From: Polaribacter litorisediminis
Lineage (GTDB): Bacteria > Bacteroidota > Bacteroidia > Flavobacteriales > Flavobacteriaceae
Direction of reading: 5' to 3'
Assembly: GCF_019968605.1 (NCBI RefSeq)
Contig: NZ_CP082966.1
Location: 1,413,001 to 1,477,000 of the forward strand
Length of the DNA: 64,000 nucleotides
Position numbers and translations under genes: made by a program. Below, in pieces: positions 16,018 to 24,561 of the stretch; position 1 is the stretch's first letter; each line of letters opens with the position of its first letter. Below the pieces are notes generated by a model. That model was not told the origin of the DNA. It was given only the letters and a program-made list of their open reading frames with translations, and made no database searches.

Positions 16018-16025
16018 CAGTCTAA

Positions 16026-18287
16026 TTGAAAAATGGCTTGAAAAACAAACTAAAAGAATTAAGATTATTTATAAAACAAACTGATTTTGATAAAGGAATT
16101 AAATTAGGAATTGCAATCGCAATTCCTTTTGCAATCTTATATTTTTTAGGATATTCTGAATTTGCACCTGCAATTGCTATTGGTGTGCTTTTAAATTCCT
16201 CAGGTGATATTCCTGGAAGTAAAAAACGTAAAATAAACGCAATTCTTATTAGTATCCTTTTAACAAGTGTAATCACTGCAACTATATTATTTTTAAAACC
16301 ATTTTTACCTTTTTTATTAGTTGCGCTGGCACTCATTTCATTTTTAGTTTCCATAATTTCTGTTTATGGTTTTAGAGCATCTTTGGTGTCTTTTTCTGGT
16401 TTGTTAGCTATGGTGATTTCATTTGCGATTCAAAAGCAAACAGCACAAAGTATTTTTATTCAAGTAGGTTTAACAGCCATTGGTGGTCTTTGGTATTTAA
16501 TTGTATCTCTTATAATTCAACAGTTAGCTCCCAAAAGAGAACAAAATCAATTATTGGCAGATACACTTTCTCTTTTAGGGGCTTATTTAAAATTGCGCGC
16601 AAAATTGTTGACTAAGAAAACAAATCGTGATGAAATTTTTAGAGAAACACTAGCGCTACAAACTCAAATTAATGAGAAACATGAAACCTTAAGAGAAATA
16701 TTATTAACCGCAAGGAAACGTTCAGGCAGATCTCGTTTTGAAGAAAAACAGTTATTAATTTTAGTATCTAGTATTAAAATTTTTGAGCTTATAGAAGCAA
16801 AGCGTTTAGATTATAAGTTAATTGATCGAATATTTGGCGAGCATAAGAGCTTTTTAAAAGCTTCAAAAAACTTAAATAAAGTTATGGGGAACCATATGAT
16901 ACTTTTATCAGAGTTATTAATTCAGAATAAAAAAATACCAAATAAAGAAACATTATTAACTGCTTTATCAAAAGCAAACGACGCTATCGTAAGTTATATT
17001 GATACTTTCAAATTACCTGAAGCAAGAGAAGGCGCTTTAATTTTAAAAAACTTGTATGATTATCAAGAGCAATTATTGCAAGAAATTAGAACAATAAGAA
17101 GAGTTTTAGCAAATGTGCATGATGCTTCTAAAATATCTTTAAAAAGAGAAGATTCTAGTCAATTTTTAACACTACAAGAATATAGATGGAATGTTTTAAC
17201 GCAAAATTTAAGTTTAAATTCTAAAATGTTTAGACACTCGTTTCGTCTGACTATTGCAATTCTCTTTACTTATCTTTTAGGTTTCATTTTAGAAATTCAA
17301 AATGCTTATTGGATTATGTTAACTGTAATTGTAATTATGAGACCTAATTATGGCTTGACAAAAGAACGATCAAAAGATAGAGTTATCGGAACAATTATTG
17401 GCGCATTCATTGCTTTTTGTATTGTTTTATTAACTCAGAACGAAATCGTTTACTCAGTTCTAGCTTTTATTTCTTTGATATTATCTTTTTCTTTACTTCA
17501 GCAAAATTATAAGTCTGCTGCCACATTTGTAACCATTAGTATCATTTTTTTATATTCCTTAATGAACCCTAATGCTTTTGAAGTAATTCAGTATCGTGTT
17601 TTAGATACCGTTATTGGAGCTGCTATTGCGGTAGTTGCTAACTATATAATACTGCCAACTTGGGAAGCTGATAATTTAAAACAGGTTCTTTTAAATGCTT
17701 TGAAGATGAATAAAAATTACCTTGTAGCAGCGCAAGTATTATATGAAAATTCAACCACGCAAAAACTTGATTACAATTTAGCAAGAAAAGATGCTTTTCT
17801 TGCCGTAAGTAATTTGAACGCATCTTTTCAAAGATTAACCCAAGATCCTAAATCAAAACAAAAAGAATTTGAATTAATTTATGAGATTGTAACCATCAAT
17901 CAAACGATGATTGCCGCAATTGCTGCAATTGGTAATTTTATCATCAATCATAAAACGACACCTGCCTCAGAAGATTTTAAACAACTAATCAATACTATTT
18001 CTGAAAACTTACAGTCGTCCTCTGATATTTTAAAACATAAAAAAATCGAGAAAGAAGTTTGCAAAGAGAAAAATGAAGAAGCCCAAGATAAATTATTTGA
18101 TACCTATAAAAAACTATCAAATTTAAGAGATGAAAATATCAAAAAAGGCAAAAAGGAATTAGATACAGAAACCTTACATCAACTTCAAGAAGCCTATCTT
18201 ATATCGAATCATTTGAATTGGTTAAAATCACTTTCCGAAAGTCTAAAAAAAGCAATTGGAAAGTATACCTCTATTATTTTGGAATAA
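16026..18287 (+). CDS. FUSC family protein (YccS/YhfK-like inner-membrane protein)
   Basis: A 753-residue membrane protein with two hydrophobic blocks (about 25-170 and 400-540), each followed by a long cytoplasmic helical region, the layout of YccS-type FUSC proteins related to aromatic-acid efflux pumps. Motifs include LLNSSGDIPGSKKRK near 57 and VIVIMRPNYGLTKERSKDRVIGTIIG near 440, the conserved second-block signature (given here as its start VIVIMRPNYG and end DRVIGTIIG). The start is TTG at 16026: an in-frame TAA lies just before it and the nearby ATG is out of frame. Substrate is unknown. Confidence 0.85.
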   Translation: MKNGLKNKLKELRLFIKQTDFDKGIKLGIAIAIPFAILYFLGYSEFAPAIAIGVLLNSSGDIPGSKKRKINAILISILLTSVITATILFLKPFLPFLLVALALISFLVSIISVYGFRASLVSFSGLLAMVISFAIQKQTAQSIFIQVGLTAIGGLWYLIVSLIIQQLAPKREQNQLLADTLSLLGAYLKLRAKLLTKKTNRDEIFRETLALQTQINEKHETLREILLTARKRSGRSRFEEKQLLILVSSIKIFELIEAKRLDYKLIDRIFGEHKSFLKASKNLNKVMGNHMILLSELLIQNKKIPNKETLLTALSKANDAIVSYIDTFKLPEAREGALILKNLYDYQEQLLQEIRTIRRVLANVHDASKISLKREDSSQFLTLQEYRWNVLTQNLSLNSKMFRHSFRLTIAILFTYLLGFILEIQNAYWIMLTVIVIMRPNYGLTKERSKDRVIGTIIGAFIAFCIVLLTQNEIVYSVLAFISLILSFSLLQQNYKSAATFVTISIIFLYSLMNPNAFEVIQYRVLDTVIGAAIAVVANYIILPTWEADNLKQVLLNALKMNKNYLVAAQVLYENSTTQKLDYNLARKDAFLAVSNLNASFQRLTQDPKSKQKEFELIYEIVTINQTMIAAIAAIGNFIINHKTTPASEDFKQLINTISENLQSSSDILKHKKIEKEVCKEKNEEAQDKLFDTYKKLSNLRDENIKKGKKELDTETLHQLQEAYLISNHLNWLKSLSESLKKAIGKYTSIILE

Positions 18288-18297
18288 TTAGAATCAA

Positions 18298-18333
18298 AAA
18301 AATAGCTCCAAAATTTAGAGCTATTTTTGTTTC
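18298..18333 (+). terminator. Terminator after the FUSC gene
   Basis: AAAAATAGCTC (18298-18308) pairs with GAGCTATTTTT (18318-18328) across a 9-base loop. A MITE copy begins 15 bases further on. Confidence 0.8.
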
Positions 18334-18343
18334 TAATCTCTAT

Positions 18344-18570
18344 CATTGTTGTCCGATAAAAGATAAAAAGACCGCTTTCGCTGTTAGAATCAAGAACAAA
18401 GACTTGAATGTAACTAACTGAAAAACAATATTATTACGATTTTAAATTTTTCGATACATCATAAATTCTAAAGCGGTTTTAATAGCAAGGTGTACTACTT
18501 TAAAAACTCTTTAAAATCAAGACTATCAATACTTTAAAACACTTTAGCTAATTTTAATCGGACAACACTA
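18344..18570 (+). mobile_element. 227-bp MITE, copy 2
   Basis: Same element and orientation as 11621-11847, starting CATTGTTGTCCGAT and ending ATCGGACAACACTA. Perfect 9-bp target duplications AATCTCTAT flank it at 18335-18343 and 18571-18579, which fixes the element boundaries. Inside, the copies differ by only scattered changes, so the insertions are fairly recent. Confidence 0.9.
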
Positions 18571-18585
18571 AATCTCTATAAAGAT

Positions 18586-18870
18586 TTAAGCCTCATCATC
18601 TTCATCAGGCAAATTTGCATCAAAATCGTCATTATCCTCAAAAAATTCTTCATCATCTGCATATTCTTCCATTGCATTTTCTAAACGATCACTAATTTTA
18701 ACTAAATAATTGGTGTCTGCTGTTTTTACTTCTACTGCTTTTACAGTTTGTCCTTTTGAATTTTTAAAGGAAATAATGTCTTCATAATCATAACCATCAG
18801 GATATTTTTCAACTAGCATATCTAAAATATCTTTGGTTAGTTTTGCGTATTCTACGATTACTCTTTTCAT
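18586..18870 (-). CDS. Conserved small acidic hypothetical protein
   Basis: A 94-residue cytoplasmic protein beginning MKRVIVEYAKLTKDILDML and ending in a strongly acidic tail (about 68-94, with EEFFEDNDDFD and DEDDEA). Such proteins are, as I recall, conserved in Flavobacteriia without assigned function. It lies 54 bases downstream of the deoxyhypusine-synthase-like gene on the same strand and may share its transcript. The MITE ends 15 bases beyond its stop. Confidence 0.7.
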   Translation of the reverse strand: MKRVIVEYAKLTKDILDMLVEKYPDGYDYEDIISFKNSKGQTVKAVEVKTADTNYLVKISDRLENAMEEYADDEEFFEDNDDFDANLPDEDDEA

Positions 18871-18924
18871 TTTTTATAATTATTTTATTAGCATTTAGCT
18901 TTTCTAATAAAAGCATCTGCGATG

Positions 18925-19893
18925 CTACATTTCTAATAAATAAGCAAAAATTAAAGGTGCTACAATGGTGGCATCACTTTCTATGATAAACTTTGGGGTA
19001 TCTATATCTAATTTACCCCAAGTAATTTTCTCATTAGGTACAGCTCCAGAATAGGAACCATAGCTTGTGGTGGAATCTGAAATTTGACAGAAATAGCTCC
19101 AAAATGGTGTTTCTGGTCTTTCCATATCTTGATATAACATTGGCACTACACAAATAGGAAAATCTCCTGCAATGCCTCCTCCTATTTGGAAAAATCCTAT
19201 TCCGTTTTCAGAATTGTTTGTATACCAATCGGCTAAGAACGTCATATATTCAATTCCAGATTTTACAGTACTGGCTTTTAATTCGCCTTTTAAAACATAC
19301 GAAGCAAAAATATTTCCCATGGTAGAGTCTTCCCAACCAGGACAAATAATAGGCAGGTTTTTCTCTGCTGCTGCATACATCCAAGAATCTTTGATGTCTA
19401 TCTCATAATATTGCTCTAAAACTCCAGAAAGTAATAATTTATACATGTATTCATGTGGTAAATAACGTTGTCCATTCGCTTCTGCATCTTTCCATATTTT
19501 TACAATATGTTCTTGAATTCTTCTAAACGCTTCTTCTTCAGGAATACAAGTATCTGTAACTCGGTTTAAGCCTTTTTCTAATAAATCCCATTCGTCTTGT
19601 GCTGTTAAATCTCTATAATTGGGTACACGTTTGTAGTGAGAATGTGCGACTAAATTCATCACATCTTCTTCTAAATTGGCACCTGTACAAGAAATAATTT
19701 GCACTTTATCTTGACGAATCATTTCAGCAAAAATCTTTCCTAATTCCGCAGTACTCATGGCTCCTGCTAAAGAAACTAACATTTTAGAGCCTTTGTTTAA
19801 TTGTGCTTCATACCCTTTTGCAGCATCTACTAAAGCCGCAGCATTAAAGTGTAAAAAGTATTTTTCTATAAAATTTGTAATTGGTTTGTTCAT
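18925..19893 (-). CDS. Deoxyhypusine synthase-like protein (polyamine cluster)
   Basis: A 322-residue member of the deoxyhypusine synthase fold. The C-terminal KITWGKLDID carries the lysine (K294) that aligns with the catalytic enzyme-imine lysine of eukaryotic DHS in its WGK context; SLAGAMSTAELGK near 42 and GGGIAGDFPICVVPM near 239 are further NAD/spermidine-site segments. Bacteria lack eIF5A, so deoxyhypusine is not the expected product. Lying after arginine decarboxylase and agmatinase genes, it more likely transfers an aminobutyl group between polyamines, for example to make homospermidine; that is inference from fold and context. Confidence 0.85.
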   Translation of the reverse strand: MNKPITNFIEKYFLHFNAAALVDAAKGYEAQLNKGSKMLVSLAGAMSTAELGKIFAEMIRQDKVQIISCTGANLEEDVMNLVAHSHYKRVPNYRDLTAQDEWDLLEKGLNRVTDTCIPEEEAFRRIQEHIVKIWKDAEANGQRYLPHEYMYKLLLSGVLEQYYEIDIKDSWMYAAAEKNLPIICPGWEDSTMGNIFASYVLKGELKASTVKSGIEYMTFLADWYTNNSENGIGFFQIGGGIAGDFPICVVPMLYQDMERPETPFWSYFCQISDSTTSYGSYSGAVPNEKITWGKLDIDTPKFIIESDATIVAPLIFAYLLEM

Positions 19894-19926
19894 TTTTAAT
19901 TATTTTCTCACCGTCCTCTATACTTT

Positions 19927-19973
19927 GTTCTCGATACAATTTTACAAAAAAGAAAAATCACTCGAACTGACAG
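19927..19973. repeat. Dispersed palindromic repeat, family B, copy 1
   Basis: The segment carries GTTCTCGATACAATTTT at its start and AATCACTCGAACT near its end. Related copies lie at 58372-58411 and, as an inverted pair, at 59204-59310. It sits in the gap between the deoxyhypusine-synthase-like gene and the GNAT-nitrilase gene. Confidence 0.6.
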
Positions 19974-20014
19974 TATTATCAATATTAATTTTGATAGTCT
20001 TTTTTTATTACTAT

Positions 20015-21553
20015 TTATTTTTTTTGAAGTTTATTTACTTCATAAATATCTGTTCTTCTATCTTTTAAATTTCGAACACTTCCAAATTGATTCAAATCTT
20101 TCAGCAAATCTAAATCTACATCCGCAATTAAAATCATTTCCGTATTTGTGGTTGCTTCTGCTTTAATTCCGTTTGCCGGAAATGAAAAATCACAAGGTGT
20201 AAACACCATAGATTGTGCAAACTGAATATCCATATTGTTTACTTTTGGTAAATTACCAACACTACCTGCAATGGCAACATAACACTCGTTTTCTATGGCT
20301 CTTGCTTGTGCACAATGTCTTACTCTAGAGTATCCATTTTGCGTATCGGTTAAAAATGGAACAAATAAAATATCCATTCCTTCTGCTGCTAAAATTCTGC
20401 TTAATTCTGGAAATTCTGAATCATAACAAATTAAAACGCCAATTTTCCCGCAATCTGTATCAAATGTTTTTAGCTCATTTCCACCTTGCATTCCCCATAC
20501 TTTCGCTTCGTCTGGAGTTACGTGTAATTTTTCATAACGTTCTGTAGAGCCATCTCTTCTGCACAAATACCCAACATTGTATAACATTCCGTCTATTAAT
20601 TCTGGGAAACTTCCTGTGATGATATTAATATTATAGGAAATAGCTAATTCAGAAAATTTCTGTACAATTTCTGGTGTATATTTTGCCAATTCTCTAATGG
20701 CTTTCGACTCTGGTAAATGATTATTATCCGCCATTAAAGGCGCGTTAAAAAACTCAGGAAACAAGGCAAAGTCTGATCTGTATGCAGAAACTGCATCTAC
20801 AAAATATTCTGCTTGCTGCATCAATTCTTCTAAGTTTTTGTACAAACGCATTTGCCACTGAATCAAACCTAAGCGAACTACTTTCTTCTTAATAACGGCT
20901 TTTGTAGATTCCTTTTGGTAATACACATTGTTCCACTCTAGTAAAACAGCAAAATCGTTAGAATCTGCATCTCCTTCTATATAGCCTTTCATCACTTTTG
21001 AAGGATGAAAATCGTTAGAGATTTGAAAGTTTAAAACGGGATCGTGAATTTCTTTACGTTTTACTTTTTCTATATATTCTTTTGGAGAAATTAAGTGTGA
21101 ATGTTTATGATAATTAGGAATTCTTCCTCCAAAAGCAATGCCTCTTAAATTCAACTTTTCGCATAATTCTTTACGGTAATCATACAATCTTCTTCCCAAT
21201 CGTAAACCTCGATATTTAGGCATGATAAAAACATCAATTCCATATAAAACATCGCCTACATTGCTATGTGTATTAAAGGTATAATTACCCGTAATTTCTT
21301 TATAGGTATGATGATCGTCAAACTGATCATAATCTACTCTTAATGAAAGTGCACAACCAGCAAGCTCACCATTAATTTTTATAACCACCTGTCCATCAGG
21401 AAACTTACTAATTAGTGCTTGTATTTGAGGCTCTTCCCAATGGGTGCTTTGCATATTTGCATACACCTCTATCATCGCCTGTTTTAACTCTTGATAATCG
21501 TTAATCGTTAAATACTGCAGTTCTATATTTTCTATGTTTTCGACTTTCATCAT
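20015..21553 (-). CDS. Bifunctional GNAT acetyltransferase / carbon-nitrogen hydrolase fusion
   Basis: A 512-residue two-domain protein. Residues 1-210 form a GNAT domain (acetyl-CoA loop MPKYRGLRLGRRLYDYR near 113). Residues 225-505 form a nitrilase-superfamily amidohydrolase with its Glu-Lys-Cys triad in LFPEFFNAP (near 267), YEKLHVTPDE (near 341) and GVLICYDSEFPE (near 375). The hydrolase half resembles N-carbamoylputrescine or amide hydrolases. The stop-to-start spacing to the agmatinase gene is only 3 bases, so the genes are co-transcribed and probably act on related amines or their acetylated forms. The substrate is not known. Confidence 0.9.
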   Translation of the reverse strand: MMKVENIENIELQYLTINDYQELKQAMIEVYANMQSTHWEEPQIQALISKFPDGQVVIKINGELAGCALSLRVDYDQFDDHHTYKEITGNYTFNTHSNVGDVLYGIDVFIMPKYRGLRLGRRLYDYRKELCEKLNLRGIAFGGRIPNYHKHSHLISPKEYIEKVKRKEIHDPVLNFQISNDFHPSKVMKGYIEGDADSNDFAVLLEWNNVYYQKESTKAVIKKKVVRLGLIQWQMRLYKNLEELMQQAEYFVDAVSAYRSDFALFPEFFNAPLMADNNHLPESKAIRELAKYTPEIVQKFSELAISYNINIITGSFPELIDGMLYNVGYLCRRDGSTERYEKLHVTPDEAKVWGMQGGNELKTFDTDCGKIGVLICYDSEFPELSRILAAEGMDILFVPFLTDTQNGYSRVRHCAQARAIENECYVAIAGSVGNLPKVNNMDIQFAQSMVFTPCDFSFPANGIKAEATTNTEMILIADVDLDLLKDLNQFGSVRNLKDRRTDIYEVNKLQKK

Positions 21554-21556
21554 TTT

Positions 21557-22498
21557 TTAAAAATCGTCATCATCATTTTTAAATTTTGATAATTTGCTGA
21601 ACGGATTTGTAATTTCATCATCGCCCTTATCATATGTATCATCATTCTCTGCAAATTTGAAGCTCAACATTTTGTAAAATAATTTTGCTGCTAAAAAGTC
21701 AGAAGATTTTTCGTTTTCATTCGGGCATAATTCAACCATATCAAAACCAACCACATTTTTCTCTTCAAAAACTTTTTTCAAGAATTCTAGTGTTTCATAG
21801 TATAATAAACCACCTGGTTCTGGTGTTCCTGTAGATGGCATAATTGATGGATCTAAAGCATCTAAATCAAACGTAATAAACACATTACTAGTTAGTTGAT
21901 CTATCACATCATCCATCCAATATTCATTTACAGCCATATCGCTTGCAAAAAATACTTTATCTGGATTCATGGTTCTTTTTTCAGAAATATCCATACTTCT
22001 AATCCCCACTTGTACCAAATTTGTATTTTGATTTGCTTCGTAAACTGCACATGCGTGATTGCATTTAGAACCTTCGTATTCTTTTCTTAAATCTGCGTGT
22101 GCGTCTATATGCAACACAGACAAATTATTAAAACACTCGTTAAAAGCACGAATGGTACCAATAGAAACTGAATGTTCTCCACCAAAAACAGTCACAAATT
22201 TATTTCTGTTGATGTACTTTTTTGTTGCTTGATGTACAGCCTCGACCATAGCTTCTGGAGAAGTATTTTCTGTGACAGCTTCCGCTAAAAAAACACCTTC
22301 TTTGTACACCTCAGAATCCGTTTCAATATCATATAATTCCATGTTTTCTGAAGCGTCTAAAAACGCCTGTGGACCTTTGTCTGCTCCTTTTTGCCAAGTA
22401 CTTGTTCCATCATAAGGAACAGGGATAATCACTATTTTTGATGTTGACAGTTTTCCAAACTCTTGTGGAATTCCTGCATATGTTTTCGTTGTATTCAT
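21557..22498 (-). CDS. speB: Agmatinase (ureohydrolase family)
   Basis: A 313-residue Mn-dependent ureohydrolase that cleaves agmatine to putrescine and urea. Metal motifs are in order: FGGEHSVSIG, HIDAHADLRKEYEG and FDLDALDPSIMPSTGTPEPG. Length matches the family. It lies 19 bases after arginine decarboxylase and 3 bases before the GNAT-nitrilase gene, an operon consistent with putrescine formation from arginine. The C-terminal tail is acidic (DDEITNPFSKL, then DDDDF), somewhat unusual. Arginase or another ureohydrolase is less likely given the decarboxylase next door. Confidence 0.9.
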   Translation of the reverse strand: MNTTKTYAGIPQEFGKLSTSKIVIIPVPYDGTSTWQKGADKGPQAFLDASENMELYDIETDSEVYKEGVFLAEAVTENTSPEAMVEAVHQATKKYINRNKFVTVFGGEHSVSIGTIRAFNECFNNLSVLHIDAHADLRKEYEGSKCNHACAVYEANQNTNLVQVGIRSMDISEKRTMNPDKVFFASDMAVNEYWMDDVIDQLTSNVFITFDLDALDPSIMPSTGTPEPGGLLYYETLEFLKKVFEEKNVVGFDMVELCPNENEKSSDFLAAKLFYKMLSFKFAENDDTYDKGDDEITNPFSKLSKFKNDDDDF

Positions 22499-22517
22499 TT
22501 TAAATGTTGCAATATTA

Positions 22518-23963
22518 TTATACTTCTTCTTTAATTATTTTTTCTTCTTTTTGTAATGCTTCGCTAGTTGCTCCATACCCTAAAATGGAAAGTAATTCGC
22601 TACTTTTTTGTTGCTCTTTAAATATTCTTGTTATCATGTTTCCATTTGCATCTTTATCAATAATTAAATGTTTAGGATGTGGAATTAAACAGTGTTGTAA
22701 TCCTCCAAAACCACCAATGGATTCTTGATACGCACCAGTGTTAAAAAAACCAATGTACAAAGGTTTATCTTTTTCATAAACAGGAAGATAAATTCCGTTT
22801 ACATGTTGTTCTGAGTTGTAATAATCATCACTATCACACGTTAAACCACCTAATAAAACACGCTCATATTGTCTGTTCCATTTGTTTAATGGCAACATAA
22901 TAAAACGTTTATTAATTGCCCAAGAATCTGGTAAAGTTGTAATGAAAGAGGAGTTTATCATATTCCAACGTTCTCTATCGTTTTGTTTTTTCTGATATAA
23001 AACCTCATAAATGGCAGCTCCAGATTCACCCACTGTAAAACTTCCGAATTCAGTAAAAATATTAGGAACATCCACTTCGCCTTCTTTACAAGCTTCATTA
23101 ATTTGATTAATGATTTCATCAATCATATATTGATAATCGTAATCAAAAGCTAGCGAGTTTTTAATCGGAAATCCACCACCAATGTTTAAACTATCTAAAG
23201 TTGGACATATTTTTTTAAGGTTGATGTATACTGTTAAACATTTCATCAACTCATTCCAATAATACGCATTGTCTTTGATGCCTGTATTGATGAAAAAATG
23301 AAGCATTTTTAAGTTTACTTGAGGGTTTTTAGCTATTTCACGTTCGTAAAAGGAAACGATGTTTTTATAGCCTATTCCTAATCTAGAAGTATAAAACTCA
23401 AACTTTGGTTCTTCCTCGGAAGCGATTCTGATACCTACATTTAGTTTTTCATTTGTTTCATCTAATAACAAATCTAATTCCTCATAATTGTCAATAATCG
23501 GTATACAATTTTTATGGCCTGAATTGATTAAGCCCCCAATATTTTTGATGTATTGATCGCGTTTAAATCCGTTACAAATTACGAAAGTGGTATCTTTTAT
23601 CTTCCCTTCTTTCTTTAAATTGTTAACAATATCAATATCAAAAGCAGAAGAAGTTTCTATATGGATATCGTTTTTTAAAGCTTCATTTAAGATGTGTTTA
23701 AAATGAGAACTTTTTGTACAATAACTATAAAAGTACTTGCCTTTATAATCATGTTTTTCCATACTGTTTTGAAACCATCCTTTTGCTTTATTGATGTTTT
23801 CTGAAATTTTTGGTAGGTAAGTAAATTTTAATGGAGCACCATATTTTGCTGCTAATTCCATTAAGTTGATACCATGCCAAAATAATTTATTATTTTCTGT
23901 TTTAAATTCCTCTTGAGGAAAATCAAAGGTTTGTTCGATTAAATCGATGTATTTTGTGTTCAC
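22518..23963 (-). CDS. speA: Arginine decarboxylase (PLP, alanine-racemase fold)
   Basis: A 481-residue type III PLP decarboxylase making agmatine from arginine. The PLP lysine lies in FYSYCTKSSHF near 84; SSAFDIDIV, the glycine loop LNIGGGFPIKNS near 260 and the C-terminal NTGAYQESIGGFGGLQH complete the active site. It is shorter than the E. coli biosynthetic enzyme (about 658 residues), as is common in this phylum. First gene of a four-gene polyamine cluster. A diaminopimelate or other basic amino-acid decarboxylase is possible, but the downstream agmatinase supports arginine. Confidence 0.9.
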   Translation of the reverse strand: MNTKYIDLIEQTFDFPQEEFKTENNKLFWHGINLMELAAKYGAPLKFTYLPKISENINKAKGWFQNSMEKHDYKGKYFYSYCTKSSHFKHILNEALKNDIHIETSSAFDIDIVNNLKKEGKIKDTTFVICNGFKRDQYIKNIGGLINSGHKNCIPIIDNYEELDLLLDETNEKLNVGIRIASEEEPKFEFYTSRLGIGYKNIVSFYEREIAKNPQVNLKMLHFFINTGIKDNAYYWNELMKCLTVYINLKKICPTLDSLNIGGGFPIKNSLAFDYDYQYMIDEIINQINEACKEGEVDVPNIFTEFGSFTVGESGAAIYEVLYQKKQNDRERWNMINSSFITTLPDSWAINKRFIMLPLNKWNRQYERVLLGGLTCDSDDYYNSEQHVNGIYLPVYEKDKPLYIGFFNTGAYQESIGGFGGLQHCLIPHPKHLIIDKDANGNMITRIFKEQQKSSELLSILGYGATSEALQKEEKIIKEEV

Positions 23964-24009
23964 TTTATTTTTGATTAAATATAGGATAATTATTTTAAAA
24001 CTAAAACTA

Positions 24010-24078
24010 ATTAAAGCTTTAGTTCAAAAAGTACAACTCTTTAAAAGAGATGGTTATCACTGTAATATTTGCAAGTAA
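24010..24078 (+). pseudogene. Possible HNH endonuclease fragment
   Basis: The frame reads ALVQKVQLFKRDGYHCNICK then stops. RDGYHCNIC is the typical start of an HNH endonuclease domain with its first zinc CxxC pair; the rest of the domain is absent. It is only 22 codons, so chance cannot be excluded. The surrounding bases 24079-24320 show no gene, only a weak TGAAGC/GCTTCA hairpin. Confidence 0.3.
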
Positions 24079-24320
24079 ACAACATGAAGCTTAGAAAAAC
24101 GCTTCAAGTCTTTTAAAAAAGAAAATGGAGATACCTTAATTTTTTCGTTGCATTTCCAAAATGCGATGTAACTTTCATTCTCCAAAAGAAAGGTACTTCC
24201 GAAATAAGAAAAACTTAACAATTTTACTTAAATAAGTTAAGCAAATGTAAATGATTTTTTAATACAAAAATTAAAAACAAAAAAAAAGTGAAAATAAATT
24301 TCACTTTTTAATTTTTCTTT

Positions 24321-24547
24321 TAGCGTTGTCCGATTAAAATTAGCTAAAGTGTTTTAAAGTATTAGTAGTCTTGATTTTTAAGAGTTTTTAAAGTAGTACA
24401 CCTTGCTATTAAAACCGCTTTAGAATTTATGATGTATCGAAAAATTTAAAATCGTAATAATATTGTTTTTCAGTTAGTTACATTCAAGTCTTTGTTCTTA
24501 ATTCTAACAGCGAAAGCGGTCTTTTTATCTTTTATCGGCCAACAATA
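24321..24547 (-). mobile_element. 227-bp MITE, copy 3 (inverted)
   Basis: The same 227-bp element in the opposite orientation: it starts TAGCGTTGTCCGATT and ends TATCGGCCAACAATA. Flanks are T-rich (TTTTTCTTT before, TTTTCTTTT after), so the target duplication is present but blurred. It ends 14 bases from the stop codon of the helicase gene. Confidence 0.85.
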
Positions 24548-24561
24548 TTTTCTTTTAAATA

